From an uncultured Oscillospiraceae bacterium (lineage in GTDB: Bacteria > Bacillota > Clostridia > Oscillospirales > Oscillospiraceae): 55,152 bases of DNA. Location: assembly GCA_934591725.1 (NCBI GenBank), contig CAKTPR010000001.1, forward strand, positions 1 to 55,152. Reading direction: 5' to 3'. Shown here one piece after another: positions 31,761 to 39,460 of the stretch. How positions within the stretch are numbered: the stretch's first letter is position 1; each line of letters opens with the position of its first letter. Position numbers and translations under genes: made by a program. The notes under the pieces were generated by a model that saw only the letters and a list, made by a program, of their open reading frames with translations, was not told where the DNA came from and searched no databases.

Positions 31761-34454
31761 TTATCTGATGAATGCGCCGAACTTTTCTTCCAGCGCCTTG
31801 AGCACGGCCTTGACCGTCTCATCCGCGTGTTCGACGGTCAGGGTCTGATCGTCGGAGCGCATCGTCAGCGAGAAGGCGATGGACTTCTTGCCCTCGATTA
31901 TATGGTGGCCGGTGTACACATCGAAGAGCGTGCAGTCCTTGAGGTACTGGCCGCCGGAGGCGAGGATGCAGTCGCTCAGGTCGCCGACGGGGATCGATGC
32001 GTCGCACACGACGGCGATGTCGCGCGTGACGGACGGGAAGCGCGGCAGCGGCTTGTAGACGGGCGTTGCGCCCTTGACGGAGTAGAGCGCGTCAAAGCTC
32101 AGCTCAGCGCAGTAAAGCTCGGCGTCCACGCCGTAGTTTGCGGCGACGGCGGGATGGATCTGGCCGAACACGCCGATGCAGGTATCGCCGACATAGGCCT
32201 TCGCACAGCGTCCGGGGTGGTAGGAGGCGTTCTCCTTCTCGGCGGCGAAGCGGGGCTTTGCAGCGCCGAGGTCGCTTATCAGAGTTTCGACCCAGCCCTT
32301 GACGGTGAAGAAGTCGACATCCGCGCCGTATGCGCCGAGGGAGACTATCTTAGGCTCGTCCGCCGTGCCGTCGGGACGCTTGAAGTATACTCTGCCGATC
32401 TCGTAGAGATAGGCGGCCTTGTTGCGGTAATTATAGTTGCGGGTGAGTATCTCCAGCATCGAGGGGAGGACGGTCGTGCGCATGATGGAGGTGTCCTCAC
32501 CGAGGGGATTGAGGATGCGGAGGCTGTCGCGCAGCGGGGAGTCCGCGGGCATACGGATCTTGTCATAGTAGCTGGGGCTTATGAACGAGTAGGTGATGAT
32601 CTCATCCAGACCCATGCTGCGGCAGACCTGACCGACCTCGCGCTCGCACTGCTGCACCTCGCTGAAGCCGCCGCTCGTGGTGGCGCTGCCGGCAAACTGC
32701 GTGGGTATCTCATTGTAGCCGTAGAAGCGGGCGACCTCTTCGGCGATATCGGAGTAATGCGAAACGTCGCCGCGCCAGGAGGGGACGTGGATAATGTCGC
32801 CCTCAAGGGTGAAGCCGAGGCGGATGAGGATATCGCGCATCGTGGCTTCGTCTATATCGGTGCCGAGCAGGGCGTTTATCTTCTCCGGCTCAAGCTTGAC
32901 GTCGGTGTGCGGCAGGGGCTTTGGGATAACGTCGATTATCCCGTCGACGACCTCGCCCGCGCCGAGCAGCTCTATAAGCTCGCAGGCGCGCTGCACGGCG
33001 TCATAGGTGTTGTAGACGTCCAGACCCTTCTCATAGCGGGAGGAGGCGTCGGTGCGCATACCGAGGGCGGTAGCGGTGCGGCGGATGGAGGTGCCGTTGA
33101 AGTTTGCGCTCTCAAAGAGAACCATTGCCGTGTCGCCGACGATCTCGCTGTTCTCGCCGCCCATGACGCCTGCGACCGCGACGGGCTTCTCAGTGTCGCA
33201 GATGCAGAGCATGGAGGGGGTCAGCGCGCGGGAGGTACCGTCGAGCGTGCGGATGCTCTCGCCCTCGCGGGCAAGGCGGACATGGATCTCATGATCCTTG
33301 ACGCAGCTGAAGTCGAAGGCGTGCATCGGCTGGCCGTATTCCATCATGACGTAGTTTGTGATATCGACGATGTTGTTTATCGGGCGCATGCCGGCGTTGC
33401 GGATACGCTCGCGCATCCATGCGGGGGACGGAGCGATCCTGACATTCTTGACCATGCGCGCGGTGTAGCGCGGGCAGAGCTCCGGCTCCTCGATGATGAT
33501 CTTTGCCATGTCGTTTATATTGCCGCCGGCGGCCGCCTTGACAACGGGGGTGTGCAGCTTGAGGGGCTTTTTGAAGGTGACGGAAGCCTCGCGCGCAAGA
33601 CCGATCATGCACAGGCAGTCCGGGCGGTTCGGGGTGATCTCATAATCAACGACGTGATCGTCAAGCCCGAGCAGGACGGCGACATCGTCACCGGGCTTGC
33701 AGTCCTCATTGAGGATGAGGATGCCGTCAGTGATGCAGTGGGGGAACTCCTCCTGCTTTGCGCGCAGGTCGTCAAGAGTGCAGATATGGTTCTTCGCCGT
33801 GTCGTAGGCGACGAGGTCGCCCGCGTGCAGGTTCATGCACTCAGTCTCAGTGCTGACAGTCTCAGACCCGGTGCTGAGCGAGAGCGCGTATCTGGAGTAG
33901 CCGACGGTCTCGACGTGCTCGACCTGAGCGGCGATGACCTTGCCGAATATCCTGTCACCGGCCTTGATGTCGGCGGCGATGGAGGGCTTTGCCGGGTCGA
34001 TGGGGTGATAATCGCCGAGGATAGCGGCGGGAGTGATGACGGCGTAGGGGAAGTCATGCAGCGTCATGCCAAGCTCCTTGAGCGAGCAGAGCATACCGTT
34101 GGAGGGTACGCCGCGCAGCTTGCCCTTGGTGATCTTCACGTTGCCCGGAAGCAGGGAGTTGTGCAGCGCGACGGGGACGATATCGCCCTCATGGATGTTC
34201 CATGCGCCGGTGCAGATCTGGACAGGCTCGCTCTCGCCGACGTCTATCTGGGTGACGAGCATATGGTCGGAATTGGGGTGCTTCTCGATGGAGACGATGC
34301 GCCCGACCTTCACGCCGTGCATGGTCTTGCTGAGATCGTCCGTGACCTCGACCTTGGAGCCGGAGACTGTCATGGCCTCGCCGAAGCTATGGTCGTCATA
34401 TTCTTCAAGGCTGAGATCGACGAACTCGTTCAGCCATTTTCTTGACATCTTCAT
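31761..34454 (-). CDS. pheT: Phenylalanine--tRNA ligase beta subunit, with a large internal insertion
   Basis: An 897-residue PheT, about 100 residues longer than usual. The order is N-terminal OB/tRNA-binding domain (HPNSDHMLVTQIDVG, about 59-73; GVPSNGMLCSLKELG, about 115-129), the B3/B4 editing region (ITPNRPDCLCMIGLARE, about 273-289, onward), B5 (LLGTDIDEATMRDILIRLGF) and the C-terminal anticodon-binding domain. The extra material lies between ELGM (130) and DGILIL (243), where other PheT proteins have about ten residues. GGGAGG precedes the ATG by 10 nt. It pairs with PheS as an alpha2-beta2 enzyme charging tRNA-Phe. Confidence 0.93.
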   Translation of the reverse strand: MKMSRKWLNEFVDLSLEEYDDHSFGEAMTVSGSKVEVTDDLSKTMHGVKVGRIVSIEKHPNSDHMLVTQIDVGESEPVQICTGAWNIHEGDIVPVALHNSLLPGNVKITKGKLRGVPSNGMLCSLKELGMTLHDFPYAVITPAAILGDYHPIDPAKPSIAADIKAGDRIFGKVIAAQVEHVETVGYSRYALSLSTGSETVSTETECMNLHAGDLVAYDTAKNHICTLDDLRAKQEEFPHCITDGILILNEDCKPGDDVAVLLGLDDHVVDYEITPNRPDCLCMIGLAREASVTFKKPLKLHTPVVKAAAGGNINDMAKIIIEEPELCPRYTARMVKNVRIAPSPAWMRERIRNAGMRPINNIVDITNYVMMEYGQPMHAFDFSCVKDHEIHVRLAREGESIRTLDGTSRALTPSMLCICDTEKPVAVAGVMGGENSEIVGDTAMVLFESANFNGTSIRRTATALGMRTDASSRYEKGLDVYNTYDAVQRACELIELLGAGEVVDGIIDVIPKPLPHTDVKLEPEKINALLGTDIDEATMRDILIRLGFTLEGDIIHVPSWRGDVSHYSDIAEEVARFYGYNEIPTQFAGSATTSGGFSEVQQCEREVGQVCRSMGLDEIITYSFISPSYYDKIRMPADSPLRDSLRILNPLGEDTSIMRTTVLPSMLEILTRNYNYRNKAAYLYEIGRVYFKRPDGTADEPKIVSLGAYGADVDFFTVKGWVETLISDLGAAKPRFAAEKENASYHPGRCAKAYVGDTCIGVFGQIHPAVAANYGVDAELYCAELSFDALYSVKGATPVYKPLPRFPSVTRDIAVVCDASIPVGDLSDCILASGGQYLKDCTLFDVYTGHHIIEGKKSIAFSLTMRSDDQTLTVEHADETVKAVLKALEEKFGAFIR

Positions 34455-34473
34455 ATATCATTTACCTCCCTGA

Positions 34474-35499
34474 TCAGAACTGTTCGAGGAATCTGACATC
34501 GTTCTCGAATATCAGACGCATATCGGTGATCTTGTACTCGCCGAGAGCAAGGCGCTCAAGCCCCATGCCGAAGGCCCAGCCGGAGTACACGTCCGGGTCG
34601 ATGCCGCAGCCCTCAAGCACCTTGGGGTGAACCATGCCAGCGCCGAGGACTTCTATCCAGCCCTCGCCCTTGCAGGTCGGGCAGCCCTTGCCGCCGCACT
34701 TGTGGCACTGGATGTCCAGCTCGCAGCTCGGCTCGGTGAACGGGAAGTGGTGCGGACGGAAGCGCGTGACCGTGCCCTTGCCGTATATCTTCTCGACAAC
34801 GAGGTTCAGCGTTGCCTTGAGGTCAGCCATGGTTATGCCCTTGTCGATGACCATGCCCTCGATCTGGTGGAACATGGGGGAGTGCGTCGCGTCGACCTCG
34901 TCCTTGCGGTAGACTCTGCCGGGGGCGATGATGCGGATAGGCGGCTGGCGCGTCTCCATGGCGTGTATCTGCATCGGGGAGGTCTGGGTGCGCAGGAGTA
35001 TCTTTCCGTCCTCGGTGAAGTAGAAGGTATCCGTCCAGTCACGGGAGGGGTGGCCCTCGTCGATGTTCAGCTTCGTGAAGTTATACTCCGCAAGCTCGAC
35101 CTCAGGGCCGTCGAGTATCTCAAAGCCCATGCCGATGAATATATCCTTGAGCTGGTCAAGGACATTGTACATCGGGTGCTTGTGACCCATGCGGATATCC
35201 TTGCCAGGCAGCGTCACGTCGACGGCTTCGCTCTCGAGCTTGAGCTCCATCATCGCGGAAGAAAGCTCCTCGCGGCGCTTGTCTATCGCTTCTTCAATCT
35301 CGCTCCTGAGCTGATTGGCCAGCTGACCCATTGCGGGGCGCTCCTCAGCCGAGAGGCTGCCCATCTGGCGCAGTATCGCCGTCAGCTCGCCCTTTTTGCC
35401 GAGGTACCTGACGCGCATCGCCTCAAGGCGCTCCGCGCTGTCGCAGTCAAGAATTTCCTTTACCGATGACTCTCTGAGCTTCTGCATTAATTCTTTCAT
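34474..35499 (-). CDS. pheS: Phenylalanine--tRNA ligase alpha subunit
   Basis: A 341-residue class II synthetase subunit. An N-terminal coiled coil (about 1-90) is followed by the catalytic domain with motif 2 (RVYRKDEVDATHSPMFHQIEG) and motif 3 (GWAFGMGLERLAL). A Cys pair cluster (CHKCGGKGCPTCKGEGW) near residues 270-285 may bind zinc and is known in some PheS proteins. GGAGAAGTT precedes the ATG at 35499; longer in-frame extension lies in the T-box. It ends 19 nt before pheT. Confidence 0.94.
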   Translation of the reverse strand: MKELMQKLRESSVKEILDCDSAERLEAMRVRYLGKKGELTAILRQMGSLSAEERPAMGQLANQLRSEIEEAIDKRREELSSAMMELKLESEAVDVTLPGKDIRMGHKHPMYNVLDQLKDIFIGMGFEILDGPEVELAEYNFTKLNIDEGHPSRDWTDTFYFTEDGKILLRTQTSPMQIHAMETRQPPIRIIAPGRVYRKDEVDATHSPMFHQIEGMVIDKGITMADLKATLNLVVEKIYGKGTVTRFRPHHFPFTEPSCELDIQCHKCGGKGCPTCKGEGWIEVLGAGMVHPKVLEGCGIDPDVYSGWAFGMGLERLALGEYKITDMRLIFENDVRFLEQF

Positions 35500-35517
35500 T
35501 TGCCAACTTCTCCTGTA

Positions 35518-35757
35518 AAAAAATAAAGCCCCCGCCCCTCTGTGACCAAGGGACGAAAGCATGGCTTCCGCGGTACCACCCACGTTCGGCTCTGATGAGC
35601 CGCTCTTTATGACGCTTAACGCGCGCCGCACGCCGGGGATTGGCCGGAGCTCACGGGCGAACCAAACGCGCGCGGCCTATGGAGGCTTGCAGCCGGTGAC
35701 CCCCACTCTCTGACAGGTGCATCCGCGTTATTTTCCCGTTCAACGCTGTAACACATA
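35518..35757 (-). ncRNA. T-box leader of pheST, predicted phenylalanine specifier
   Basis: On the minus strand, stem I carries AGAGAGTGGGG and a GGCTGCAAGCC loop region, with TTC (35659-35661) as the likely Phe specifier (a TTT lies 3 nt upstream in the RNA). The T-box TGGGTGGTACCGCGG is at 35568-35582. A terminator hairpin (about 35525-35565) ends in GCTTTATTTTTTT. Uncharged tRNA-Phe should stabilise the antiterminator and turn on pheST. The T-box motif is unambiguous; the specifier call is positional. Confidence 0.92.
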
Positions 35758-35758
35758 G

Positions 35759-35787
35759 AATTTATCACAGCCTGACGATTTTTGCAA
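35759..35787 (-). promoter_or_regulatory. Promoter of the pheST operon
   Basis: On the minus strand TTGCAA (35782-35787) and TAAATT (35759-35764) are 17 bp apart, directly upstream of the T-box. Its -35 lies 8 bp from the -35 of the divergent lipoprotein promoter. Confidence 0.65.
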
Positions 35788-35794
35788 GACCTAT

Positions 35795-35823
35795 TTGACT
35801 ATTCTTTCATTGGTGATTATAAT
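35795..35823 (+). promoter_or_regulatory. Promoter of the lipoprotein-alr pair
   Basis: TTGACT (35795-35800) and TATAAT (35818-35823) are 17 bp apart, about 48 bp before the ATG at 35872. The promoter is near-consensus and back to back with the pheST promoter. Confidence 0.85.
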
Positions 35824-35871
35824 TGAACAAGCCGCATAAGGTTTAGCATAATTGATTTCGGAGGTCAACGG

Positions 35872-36459
35872 ATGACTATGAAACGAGTATGTCTACCTTT
35901 GCTGGCAATTGTGTGCCTGCTGCTCACCGGCTGCGCGGGCCGCGAGGTCGAGAAAGCCTACGCCGGGTTTTCCGAGCGGGTGAACGCGGCGCAGTCGCTC
36001 TCCTTTACCGCGAACGTGCGCGCCGAGTATGAGCACAAGACGGCGAAGTTCACCCTGAACTACACGGAGAATGCTTCCGGCGGCGCAGTGACGGTATTGG
36101 CGCCGGAGCTTATCGCGGGAGTTACCGCGCGCGTCGAGCCGGGGAGCACCGTTCTGCAGTATGACGGCGTCGTGCTCGATACCGGGTCGCTTGATTCCTT
36201 CGGGCTCTCGCCCATGTCGTCGCTGCCGGTGCTGGTGCAGGCGATGAAGAGCGGGCACCTTGACTCCTACGGCGAGGAGGACGGCCTGTACGTCTGCCGC
36301 CTTGAGCCGAACGATGAGTACCGCGTCGCTGTCTGGTTCGAGCCCGATGGGATGGTACCGCAGCGCGCCGAGCTTGAAAGCGGCGGGCGCGTCACGGTCA
36401 TCGCCGAGATAAGCGGCTGGACGGAGGGCACGGCCGCCACGGAAACCGAAACGGAATAA
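35872..36459 (+). CDS. Putative lipoprotein of unknown function (LolA-like fold possible)
   Basis: A 195-residue secreted protein. The signal peptide ends in the lipobox LLTGC (Cys21). The mature part starts with a helix (VEKAYAGFSERVNAAQSLSF), followed by beta-rich sequence that resembles outer-membrane LolA-type or sigma-regulator sensor folds (TANVRAEYEHKTAKFTLNYT). The Thr/Glu tail ETETE is probably disordered. GGAGGTCAACGG precedes the ATG. It lies 23 nt before alr in the same transcript; small lipoproteins next to alr are common in Clostridia but their role is unknown. Confidence 0.75.
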   Translation: MTMKRVCLPLLAIVCLLLTGCAGREVEKAYAGFSERVNAAQSLSFTANVRAEYEHKTAKFTLNYTENASGGAVTVLAPELIAGVTARVEPGSTVLQYDGVVLDTGSLDSFGLSPMSSLPVLVQAMKSGHLDSYGEEDGLYVCRLEPNDEYRVAVWFEPDGMVPQRAELESGGRVTVIAEISGWTEGTAATETETE

Positions 36460-36482
36460 TATTGAAAGGCAAAGAGAAATAA

Positions 36483-37610
36483 ATGGACGATCTGCAGAAG
36501 AGAAGCTGGGCTGAAATAAGCCTTGAGAATATCCGCCATAACTATAACGCGATACGCGCGTCGCTGCCGGAGGGCTGCCGCTTCCTCGGCGTGGTGAAGG
36601 CCGACGCCTACGGGCACGGCGCGGTGCAGGTGTCGCACCTTTTGCAGGACTGCGGCGCGGACTATCTGGCCGTGTCCTGCCTTGACGAAGCGCTTGAGCT
36701 GCGCCGCGGCGGGATAACCATGCCCATCCTTATTCTCGGCCATACGCCGCCGGAGTATACGAGCGTGCTTATCGAGAACCGCATTACCCAGACGGTGAGC
36801 TGCTACGCCAAGGCGCTGGAGTATTCCACCGCGGCAACGGCGCTCGGCGCTGTGCTGAAGATACACATAAAGCTCGACACCGGTATGTCCCGACTCGGCT
36901 TCCTCTGCGCGGGCGGGTATTTTGACGAGGGCGTGCAGAACGTGATAGACGCCTGCCGCCTGCCCGGCCTTGAGCCTGAGGGCGTGTACACGCACTTTGC
37001 CGTCTCCGATGAGGAGGGCGAGGATAACGAGCGCTACACCCGCGAGCAGTTCAATCTTTTCAATGCGGTGATCGACGCCGTGCGCAAGCGGGGCGGCGTG
37101 GAGTTTAAGATACGCCACTGCGCAAACAGCGGCGCGGTCGTGAACTATCCGGAGATGGCGCTTGACATGGTGCGCCCCGGCCTGCTGCTCTACGGCTACG
37201 GGGACAGCACAGGCCGTCTCGGTCTGCGCCCGTGTATGCGCCTTGTCACAACTGTCAGCACCATCAAGCTCTATGAGCCGGGAACCTGCGTAAGCTATGG
37301 CCGGCGCTTCACGACCGAGCGGCGCACGCGCATGGGCGTGCTCGCCATCGGTTACGCCGACGGGCTGCCGCGCCTTATCTCCAACAAATGCAGCTTCGCC
37401 GCGCGCGGGGGCTTTGCGCCGCAGCGGGGGAGCATCTGTATGGATATGTGCATGATCGATCTGACCGATCTCCCGGAGGTCGACGTCGGCAGCGAGGTCG
37501 AGATATTCGGCGAGGCAAACGATATATACAAGCTCTCCGCCGCCGCACAGACCATACCCTATGAGCTTCTCTGCGCGGTGTCCAAGCGCGTACCGAGAGT
37601 GTATAAGTAA
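36483..37610 (+). CDS. alr: Alanine racemase
   Basis: A 375-residue fold-type III PLP enzyme. The PLP lysine is Lys39 in VVKADAYGHG, and the catalytic Tyr of the partner subunit is in CVSYGRRF (Tyr272). LAIGYADGLPR and the MDMCMIDLTD signature follow. It makes D-alanine for peptidoglycan, acting as a homodimer in the cytoplasm. Length and motifs are normal. It ends before a strong terminator. Confidence 0.95.
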   Translation: MDDLQKRSWAEISLENIRHNYNAIRASLPEGCRFLGVVKADAYGHGAVQVSHLLQDCGADYLAVSCLDEALELRRGGITMPILILGHTPPEYTSVLIENRITQTVSCYAKALEYSTAATALGAVLKIHIKLDTGMSRLGFLCAGGYFDEGVQNVIDACRLPGLEPEGVYTHFAVSDEEGEDNERYTREQFNLFNAVIDAVRKRGGVEFKIRHCANSGAVVNYPEMALDMVRPGLLLYGYGDSTGRLGLRPCMRLVTTVSTIKLYEPGTCVSYGRRFTTERRTRMGVLAIGYADGLPRLISNKCSFAARGGFAPQRGSICMDMCMIDLTDLPEVDVGSEVEIFGEANDIYKLSAAAQTIPYELLCAVSKRVPRVYK

Positions 37611-37618
37611 TAAAGAGC

Positions 37619-37653
37619 GGCGCACTGCAATGTATTTGCAGTGCGCCAAATAT
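37619..37653. terminator. Convergent terminator between alr and the CDF gene
   Basis: A perfect 12-bp stem (GGCGCACTGCAA with TTGCAGTGCGCC, 37619-37630 and 37636-37647), loop TGTAT, followed by AAATATTTTT on the plus strand. It serves alr and may also stop the convergent transcript. Confidence 0.8.
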
Positions 37654-37668
37654 TTTTGCCAGATCGAA

Positions 37669-38553
37669 TTATTCCGCGCTTGCGGCTGCCGGGTTTTCAT
37701 GTATCATGATGTGCTTTATGTCAGGGTATTTGCGCTCGACGGCGTTGTGGACGCGCTCGGCGATGCTGTGCGCGTCAGAAAGCGTCATGCTGCCGTCGAC
37801 GCTTATCTCGGCGTCGATATACACCTTGCTGCCGAACTTGCGCGTGCGCAGCGTGTCAAGGCTCACTACGCCGTCCTGCGCGCGGATGAAGTCGCCAAGG
37901 CTCTTCTCATAGCTGTCGCCGCAGGCGGTGTCGAGCATCTTGTCGGCCGCATCCTTCAGAATGTCATACGCGACCTTGAGGATACACAGGCATATCGCGA
38001 CGCAGGCGACGGGTTCCAGCACCGGAACACCGAGCATTGCTCCGCCTATGCCGATGAGCGAGCCGACGGACGAGAGCGCGTCAGAGCGGTGGTGCCACGC
38101 GTCGGCCATAAAAGCTGATGAATTGAGCTTCCTGGCGTAGTGCCGGGTGTACCAGAACATACCTTCCTTGACGACGATGGACACGACGGCAGCCGCGAGA
38201 GCGATCCCGCCGGGGACGGCGAGGTCTTCATAATGCCCCGCGATGATCTTCTGCAGGCCGCCCCAGCCGATGCCGAGGCCGGTCGCAAGCAGGATAACGC
38301 CGAGCGCGGTGGAAGCGAGGCATTCGAGCCTGTCATGCCCATAGGGGTGATCCCTGTCAGGCCCTTTCTGCGCGAGCCTCACGCCGATGAAGGCGATAAA
38401 GGTCGCGAACACATCAGACAGCGAATGTACTGCGTCCGACACCATTGCGCCGGAGTGCCCGGCAATGCCCGCATAGAGCTTGAAAGCCACGAGCAGTATG
38501 TTTCCTATGACGCCGACGGCAGTCAGCCGCGCGACGATTTTCTTTTCAGACAT
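37669..38553 (-). CDS. Cation diffusion facilitator, probable Ni/Co exporter
   Basis: A 294-residue CDF protein: six TM helices and a C-terminal cytoplasmic domain. Metal-site motifs are SDAVHSLSD (TM2) and DAWHHRSD (TM5); DHPYGHDRLE is the typical TM2-TM3 loop. The start at 38553 has GGAGGGG 7 nt upstream. Because a NiCo riboswitch precedes it, export of Co(II) and Ni(II) is the best guess, although CDF proteins also move Zn, Fe or Mn. The C-terminal domain ends near HIMIHENPAAASAE, with His residues that could bind metal. Confidence 0.9.
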   Translation of the reverse strand: MSEKKIVARLTAVGVIGNILLVAFKLYAGIAGHSGAMVSDAVHSLSDVFATFIAFIGVRLAQKGPDRDHPYGHDRLECLASTALGVILLATGLGIGWGGLQKIIAGHYEDLAVPGGIALAAAVVSIVVKEGMFWYTRHYARKLNSSAFMADAWHHRSDALSSVGSLIGIGGAMLGVPVLEPVACVAICLCILKVAYDILKDAADKMLDTACGDSYEKSLGDFIRAQDGVVSLDTLRTRKFGSKVYIDAEISVDGSMTLSDAHSIAERVHNAVERKYPDIKHIMIHENPAAASAE

Positions 38554-38560
38554 GACAGAT

Positions 38561-38624
38561 CCCCTCCACGGTATAATATGCACTTCACGGGCCGAGGGGG
38601 AATAAAAAATACAGTCCCCCTCGG
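38561..38624 (-). promoter_or_regulatory. Candidate expression platform of the NiCo riboswitch
   Basis: On the minus strand GAGGGGG (within 38616-38622) can pair with CCCCCTCGG (38592-38600), which in turn can pair with the RBS GGAGGGG (38561-38567). Also ACTGT plus GGGG (38611-38619) can pair with ACAGTCTCT of the aptamer, giving a stem followed by TATTTTTTATT (38610-38600). Mutually exclusive folds therefore could act on both termination and translation. The pairings are seen by eye; their use is inference. Confidence 0.5.
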
Positions 38625-38627
38625 AAC

Positions 38628-38722
38628 ATACTACTGTCCCGCAGAGACTGTCTGTCTTCTCTGCTGCCGCCTTTCGGCGACCCGGCTGACGGAAAGATAC
38701 GCTGCCTGTTCAGTTTGTACTG
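38628..38722 (-). ncRNA. NiCo riboswitch (czcD motif)
   Basis: On the minus strand the leader reads CTGAACAGGCAGC, then GCCGGG followed by a GCC-GAAA-GGC hairpin and GGCAGC, then a CAGAG...CTCTG hairpin, and closes with GGGACAGT. This order matches the conserved elements of the NiCo (czcD) riboswitch class, which binds Co(II) or Ni(II) cooperatively and turns on CDF exporters. The first ACTG and the final CAGT form the closing helix. The downstream gene is a CDF transporter, as expected. Confidence 0.88.
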
Positions 38723-38759
38723 TTGTCGTATACGCGATGCAGTGCAAAGAGTTTATAAG

Positions 38760-38788
38760 ATACTAACACGTGCCATGCCTTTTGTCAA
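38760..38788 (-). promoter_or_regulatory. Promoter of the riboswitch-CDF transcript
   Basis: On the minus strand a perfect TTGACA (38783-38788) and TAGTAT (38760-38765) are 17 bp apart, about 40 bp before the riboswitch. Confidence 0.75.
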
Positions 38789-38823
38789 TGGTAAGAGTGT
38801 GAATAAATGAAAACATAAAATTT

Positions 38824-38847
38824 GCCCCGGATCATCTGATCCGGGGC
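38824..38847 (-). terminator. Terminator of the feo operon
   Basis: A perfect 11-bp stem (38824-38834 with 38837-38847) lies 45 bp after the last small ORF on the minus strand, with tail AAATTTTATGTTTTC. It also shields the CDF promoter just downstream. Confidence 0.65.
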
Positions 38848-38891
38848 GCGAAACAAAAATGGAGAGAAAAGGATGGAATGTAGCAAATTAA

Positions 38892-38984
38892 TTATGCTGC
38901 CAGCTTGGAAGCTATCATTGCGGCGGTGAGCAGCACCACGATGATCGACAGCATTATCAGGCGGCGCCTGAGGATGCCGGGCAT
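38892..38984 (-). CDS. 30-residue membrane peptide at the end of the feo operon
   Basis: A short ORF, MPGILRRRLI then a hydrophobic helix (MLSIIVVLLTAAMIASKLAA). It reads as a positively charged cytoplasmic start (RRR) followed by one TM segment. GAGG lies 8 nt before the ATG, only 10 nt after the flavodoxin stop, and the operon terminator follows. No family is recognised. The RBS, charge pattern and spacing support a real gene, but length limits certainty. Confidence 0.5.
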   Translation of the reverse strand: MPGILRRRLIMLSIIVVLLTAAMIASKLAA

Positions 38985-38994
38985 TGCGCCGGCC

Positions 38995-39420
38995 TCATTC
39001 GGCCAGCAGCTTGCCGAGCAGACGGCAGGCCGCGAGACCCTGCGCGTCGGGAGCTTCATTGCAGGTGACGCTCTCGCAGCAGAGCTTTATGCCGGAAGCG
39101 GAGCAGTCGTCCTCCCAATTGCGCATCCAGTCGCCATCGCCCCAGCCGTAGGAGCCGAACAGCGCGACCTTCTTGCCGCCGAGGCTGCCCTTGCAGTCAC
39201 TGAACATCGGCTCGAACGCGGACTCTTCAAGCATCTCAGCGCCCATTGCGGGGCAGCCGAAAGCGACAGCGTCGAGATCATTGAGCTTTGAGGGGCCAAA
39301 TTCGGCGGCGGTGTAGAGCACTGCATCAGCGCCCGCATCCTTCATGCCGGTGAGGACGGCTTCTGCCATGGCCTCGGTGTTTCCGGTGCCGCTCCAGTAT
39401 ACAACAGCTGTTTTCTTCAT
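38995..39420 (-). CDS. Flavodoxin
   Basis: A 141-residue short-chain flavodoxin. The FMN phosphate loop is SGTGNTEAMA (about residues 11-20), with AFGCPAMGAEMLE and ALFGSYGWGDGDWM as the other FMN-binding loops. The start at 39420 has AAGGAA about 9 nt upstream; the longer frame overlaps the DUF3793 gene. It sits in the Feo operon beside DUF3793, a pairing common in Clostridia. Replacement of ferredoxin when iron is scarce is a sensible role. Confidence 0.9.
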   Translation of the reverse strand: MKKTAVVYWSGTGNTEAMAEAVLTGMKDAGADAVLYTAAEFGPSKLNDLDAVAFGCPAMGAEMLEESAFEPMFSDCKGSLGGKKVALFGSYGWGDGDWMRNWEDDCSASGIKLCCESVTCNEAPDAQGLAACRLLGKLLAE

Positions 39421-39460
39421 AATAAAAATTCCTTTCTTGTTAAATGAATTTGTCAATTTC

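Noticed and set aside
31728..34445. A 905-codon open frame antisense to pheT on the plus strand
   Set aside because: It mirrors a gene with full PheT motifs, has no RBS or recognisable domain, and its composition is that expected from the complementary strand of GC-rich codons.
35500..35631. An N-terminal extension of PheS up to 35631
   Set aside because: The extra codons translate the T-box and terminator region; the ATG at 35499 has a strong RBS and the usual PheS N-terminus.
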